Assembly: GCA_009103225.1 (NCBI GenBank)
Contig: RHPI01002533.1
Span: forward strand, 741,887-805,886
DNA from: Chlorokybus atmophyticus
Taxonomy: Eukaryota; Streptophyta; Chlorokybophyceae; Chlorokybales; Chlorokybaceae
Reading direction: 5' to 3'
Length of the DNA: 64,000 nucleotides
Positions within the stretch are counted from its first letter, which is position 1, and the number at the start of each line of letters is the position of its first letter. Positions 60,686-64,000 of this stretch are shown here, piece by piece. The notes under the pieces are model-generated. The model saw only the letters and a list, made by a program, of their open reading frames with translations, had not been told where the DNA came from and searched no databases. Both the position numbers and the translations under genes were made by a program.

Positions 60686-60757
60686 GTGCCGTGCCGTGCC
60701 GTGCCTAGCCTAGCCTAGCCTAGCTTAACATGCCATGCCATGCCATGCCATGCCTAA
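60686..60757. repeat. Evolving pentanucleotide array
   Basis: Successive five-base units run GTGCC (x4), TAGCC (x4), then ATGCC (x4-5), all in phase and sharing a -GCC core, ending in TAACC. Confidence 0.85.
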
Positions 60758-61364
60758 CCTGCCGGCCCTAGTATAGTTTGTTACTGTGTGAAGGGAGGCG
60801 GCCATCCGGGCCCCTCCCTTAAGCATTGCATGCAAGCATAAAACATAGGTATCATATACTGATTATTATATTGTATGTTGTGTGCTAGCCACCACGTGGA
60901 TTTTTGGTGGTGTAAGCGCCTTCATCTATTCTTAATGCTTCCCTTGGGGGCAGTTCAGTGGCAACATTGACTGCCTCGTTGCCGCCAGTGAGCGCGGTGA
61001 GGCCGCCAGAATTTTCTGGGCGGCCGACATCAAACTTCAGACTCATATTTGACGATATCGGCCTGTAAGGTCGACTCGACGAGATTTTGGCACTCCGTGT
61101 GTCAATTGTAATTGTGAGTTGAGCTGGGTTGTACAAAGTGAAAACTTCGAGCAGCCATAGCTCGTGAATTGTCGCGTGCATTCGCGTACAATTTGTATTA
61201 GAGTGCTTGTCTAGTTATGAGGTGTTGGGAGAGCTCTTTTTGGGGCTGTATACTCTACATAAACCCCTTGAAATTTAACGAGACAAAAGCACAAATATTT
61301 GCCACTTTTTGCAGTGCACAATCTATGTATTGTGCACTTGCAAACGGCTTATATCCTTGGGCAG

Positions 61365-62877
61365 ATGGCTGACCAAGGAGAGGGAGGTGAGAAGTATTTC
61401 GCCGTCCAAGACTAATCATCGTCATACGAGCCATCGAGTGATGACAAAGTTGGAAACTCGGATACGTATGAGAGCTACAAGCTCATGGAGAGTGACAAGA
61501 AGAAAGCTGAGCAGGATAGCGAAGCTTCTCCCAACCAATCTACTTAGAGTGGACCGGCTGCAATGGACACACAAATTGTCATTGGCGGGGCTATTGAGAT
61601 GTATACCTCAGAGCGTAAGGCTCTACTTAACACCCACCCTCAGCTTCGTCAGGAAACGTGGGAGGCGTGGGCACAAAAGGTTCGGGATGGCTATGAAACG
61701 GATTTTGCCACACTTCCTCGTGCAAGCAAGGAGATGGTAATTTGTATGCTCGAGCATCAATTGGCGAACAATATTCCGCCACTTGTGTGGCGATCCCAAA
61801 GTGGCTGCTCTCATGGCTGTATATTATAAACCACTCCCGTACGAAGGGAAGCGAATGGCGTTTGATGCCTTGGCCAACTTGGTGGTGGAAACCTCGCAGC
61901 GTTGCAAGGACGTGTTTTGGTACTTGGGGCCCGACTTCGAGTTAAGTTAAAGGACAAGTTGGCTGGCCGAGTCGAGTTAAACAACACGCTTTGACGCTAT
62001 GCAATCTGCGTTGGTGGCGCTGCGCCAGCAAGTGGCGGGTGCTACTTCAGCAGCTGGTACGTCAGCGGGGCTGCCGGTTACAGCATTGAACAAACCTGAG
62101 AAGTTTAAGCCCAACGGCAGCATTAGCATCGACGATTGGGTGGTGACTATTAAGCACTATTTCATAAAAACGCCCAGTTGGTAAGCACATTGCTATTGCT
62201 GAGTTGCTTATGCCGTCTGACGCACTCGCCAAATGGGCGAAACAGACAGATGATGGTGCTTTAAGACAGTAGAAGCACTGTATCAGCATCTGGTGGAACG
62301 CTATAGTGGCATGGACCTGGCTACTCAAACTTGCAACAAGCTCAGCAAGTTGCGACACAATGGTTGGGCAGCTTCAATGTATTTGCAGAAGTTTTAGGCA
62401 TTGGTGGGTCGTGCCAACAGTGGCCTGATGCTTATGAACAAGGCCGAGCAATTTGAGTTGTACAAGCGCGGCTTTGATGCACGTGTGCGCAATCAGCTGC
62501 AGTACAACACGGCAGCGCGGCTGCCTTGGGTTCCTGCCGACTTGGCCACATTGCAGAAGCTAAGTGCATACATGTATAATGACGACATGGCGATGCAGGA
62601 AAAATCATATGCAGCAGCTGCGGCCAAGCCGCAGGGTGTGGGAGGCAAGCGTTACCATCAGCCGAGTGTACACTCGGCAAAGAAGGCCAAGATTTATACG
62701 TCCCCCACTGGTGCTACAGGTGCTACAAGTGGTGTCGCGCCTGCTGCGGCTCGCAACTGTTTTATGTGCCGTCAGCCGGGCCACATTGCGAAGAATTGCC
62801 CAAACATGGCGAAGGGCAAGGTCAAGAAAGCTGAATTGGATTACTCCGTAACTGATGTAAAAGTGGCTGATAGCTAG
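61365..62877 (+). mobile_element. Degenerate LTR-retrotransposon gag with CCHC zinc knuckle
   Basis: A gag-like frame begins at the ATG at 61365 but has in-frame TAA and TAG stops within 200 bases. It continues with IEMYTSERKALLNTHPQLRQ and EAWAQKVRDGYETDFATLPR, shifts frame near 61795, and resumes at 61999-62180 (LNKPEKFKPNGSISIDDWVV) and 62401-62877. Capsid-like wording such as KAEQFELYKRGFDARVRNQL precedes CFMCRQPGHIAKNC, a CX2CX4HX4C nucleocapsid knuckle. The copy is therefore non-functional as it stands. Protease and reverse transcriptase are not seen downstream. Family assignment beyond a Ty3/gypsy- or copia-like gag is not possible from this alone. Confidence 0.75.
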
Positions 62878-62922
62878 TTGCTTGAGATGCAGGCAGTAAA
62901 CTAGTTTAATGATCTGTCCCAA

Positions 62923-63159
62923 GTGCATGTAATGACACATGCATGGCAAGCACATAACAAGCTGCCACTTTTTGATACCGAAAAAATGGAAGAAAATGCT
63001 TGTGTGCTGGTACATGTGAAGTTCAACATGCTTACCAATGTGTTGCATGCGTTGACTGAGTTGCAAAATAAGCATAAAACCTTGAGTATGGTGGTGATGG
63101 TGCCAAAATATTATGGCTCATGGTTGAAGCATACTTGGGGGGGTATTGTGTTAAAATAA
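62923..63159 (+). other. Short open frame after gag
   Basis: A 78-codon frame containing EENACVLVHVKFNMLTNVLH and VMVPKYYGSWLKHTWGGI ends in TAA. It starts 45 bases after the gag-like stop and may be a further retroelement fragment or an unrelated captured exon. Not recognised. Confidence 0.35.
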
Positions 63160-63420
63160 TAACTAATTCAGCAAGCGTGAAAAAGCGACAGTATGTTTTT
63201 CAGCATTCCATTCAACCCTCGCATTAGTAACAGAGAGACATTGTACACATTTCATGTACCCGTAGACAGCACAGGCACATCACGACGCTGGCAGTCAGTA
63301 ACAGTCAGCGTGTAGTCATGCTATGCAAATACATTTATATAACGACAGTTAGGCATCAGTCACCTTCAGTTGCTTAAAGAGTGCCTTATTATATTGATAA
63401 TTACCTAGTTGGTGCTTGTG
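63160..63420. other. Non-coding spacer
   Basis: No feature seen between the post-gag frame and the tandem array. Confidence 0.45.
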
Positions 63421-63690
63421 CATTAGGCTTAGTCGCCTGCGCTGGACTAGTGTGTAACCTGCAGGTGCCTATCACATAGGCTGAGTCACCTAAGTAAGGC
63501 TGATGTGTAATTTGCAAGTGCCTGCTAATTAGGTGTAGTCACCTGTTAAGGCCTGATGTGTAACTTACAGGTGCTCGTTGATTAGGTGTAGTCACCTGGT
63601 GAGGCCTGATGTGTAACTAACCGGTGCCTGTTAATTAAGTAAAGTCACCTGTTAAGGCCTGATAGGTAAATGAAAGGCGTCTCTTGATTG
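63421..63690. repeat. 53-base tandem array, five to six copies
   Basis: A unit of about 53 bases with the core TAGTCACCTGTTAAGGCCTGATGTGTAAC and a following AGGTGCC word repeats five to six times. Copies are diverged and the last ones shorten (AGTCAACTTTAACG). Confidence 0.85.
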
Positions 63691-63911
63691 GGCATAGTCA
63701 ACTTTAACGACTATATTGTAACAAAAAGGGCCTGATAGTAACAAAAGTTACTATTAGGTCCCTGTATCGAGATTACAGGTTGACTGAGCCACGACAGTCA
63801 AAATTAGTATCCTCAGGTGCACGGCCGTTGCCAATATTTAATCGGCCGGCAGGGAAAACATATTGCGACGTTCAGCCATATATCCGATATCTCAATCACT
63901 CTCATTTAGAC

Positions 63912-63998
63912 TCACACATAATGCCGGATGGTTTCTTTAATCACTTGATTGGCTCGCTCTGTCTAACCATCCGTCTGCGGATGATAAGCTGTGATCAT
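63912..63998 (-). mobile_element. Ty3/gypsy integrase fragment
   Basis: The minus strand reads ITAYHPQTDG, a stop (TAG where the family has CAG for Gln), then TERANQVIKETIRHYV. This is the highly characteristic integrase core motif AYHPQTDGQTERANQ of Ty3/gypsy elements. It runs toward the left, opposite to the gag-like frame, so it belongs to another or a rearranged element that probably extends past the right edge. The nonsense codon shows that it is decayed. Confidence 0.85.
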
Positions 63999-64000
63999 AT

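Larger units (their letters stand above)
60151..61364. other. Region upstream of gag: possible LTR/leader
   Basis: Begins near a TGTAACGGAGTGCTACCT word at about 60175 that could be the start of an LTR. The inverse word AGGTAGCACT recurs at about 60310. A 14-base perfect hairpin and a pentamer repeat lie within it. The matching right LTR and the primer-binding site could not be identified, so LTR limits are not assigned. Confidence 0.35.

Noticed and set aside
63421-63690. Tandem 53-base array as a possible CRISPR array
   Set aside because: Units are contiguous and diverged with no constant-repeat/variable-spacer structure, and the host is eukaryotic.

Overview
This window looks like nuclear DNA of a photosynthetic eukaryote, most likely a unicellular or colonial green alga (inference). 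Genes are split into many short exons by introns of roughly 50-600 bases, mostly GT..AG with TTGCAG-like acceptors. Both strands carry genes, GC is moderate, and CA/GA/AT microsatellites and TGCATGCA-like words are common. The proteins read best against the green lineage: a plant-like Mediator subunit 17, a plant-type golgin-84, a cyanobacterial/plastid DUF3067 protein with a transit-like leader, and a cyanobacterial/plant-type lipase. Exon limits were derived by hand from splice signals, reading-frame continuity and remembered family motifs. No alignment was run.

Layout, left to right: the 3' end of a coiled-coil gene (242-751, +); MED17 (2494-5524, -) divergent from an ankyrin-BTB gene (5839-7881, +); an alpha/beta-hydrolase lipase (8579-10252, -); the splicing factor U2AF large subunit with a very long RS region and a large insert in its third RRM (11595-16047, +); a gap plus (GA)n tract; a Cof-type HAD phosphatase with a plastid-like leader (17388-19562, +); a conserved but unnamed gene (20180-22961, -); golgin-84 (24040-27144, +); a small tail-anchored coiled-coil protein (28938-30017, -); pICln (30278-32050, +); BLOC-1 subunit 2 (33273-34395, -), only 68 bases from the start of the DUF3067 gene (34464-36247, +); a CapA-like metallophosphatase with an apparent frameshift (36687-38815, -); and the large ASCC3-type double helicase (39448-51020, +).

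Right of about 51 kb the character changes. An AT-rich stretch holds a GC-rich island full of perfect palindromes (52.5-53.4 kb). It is followed by poorly recognisable, partly decayed minus-strand coding pieces with tandemly duplicated exons (55.5-60.2 kb), a degenerate retrotransposon gag with a CCHC knuckle (61.4-62.9 kb, +), a 53-base tandem array, and a Ty3/gypsy integrase fragment on the opposite strand at the right edge.

The genes are housekeeping genes and do not form a pathway. Several touch RNA and gene expression (MED17, U2AF65, pICln, ASCC3) and several touch membranes and trafficking (golgin-84, BLOC1S2, the tail-anchored protein, the lipase). I found no clearly new multi-gene system. 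The strongest oddities are the U2AF UHM insertion, the cluster of GC-AG introns, the damaged CapA gene, the palindromic island and the duplicated-exon gene.
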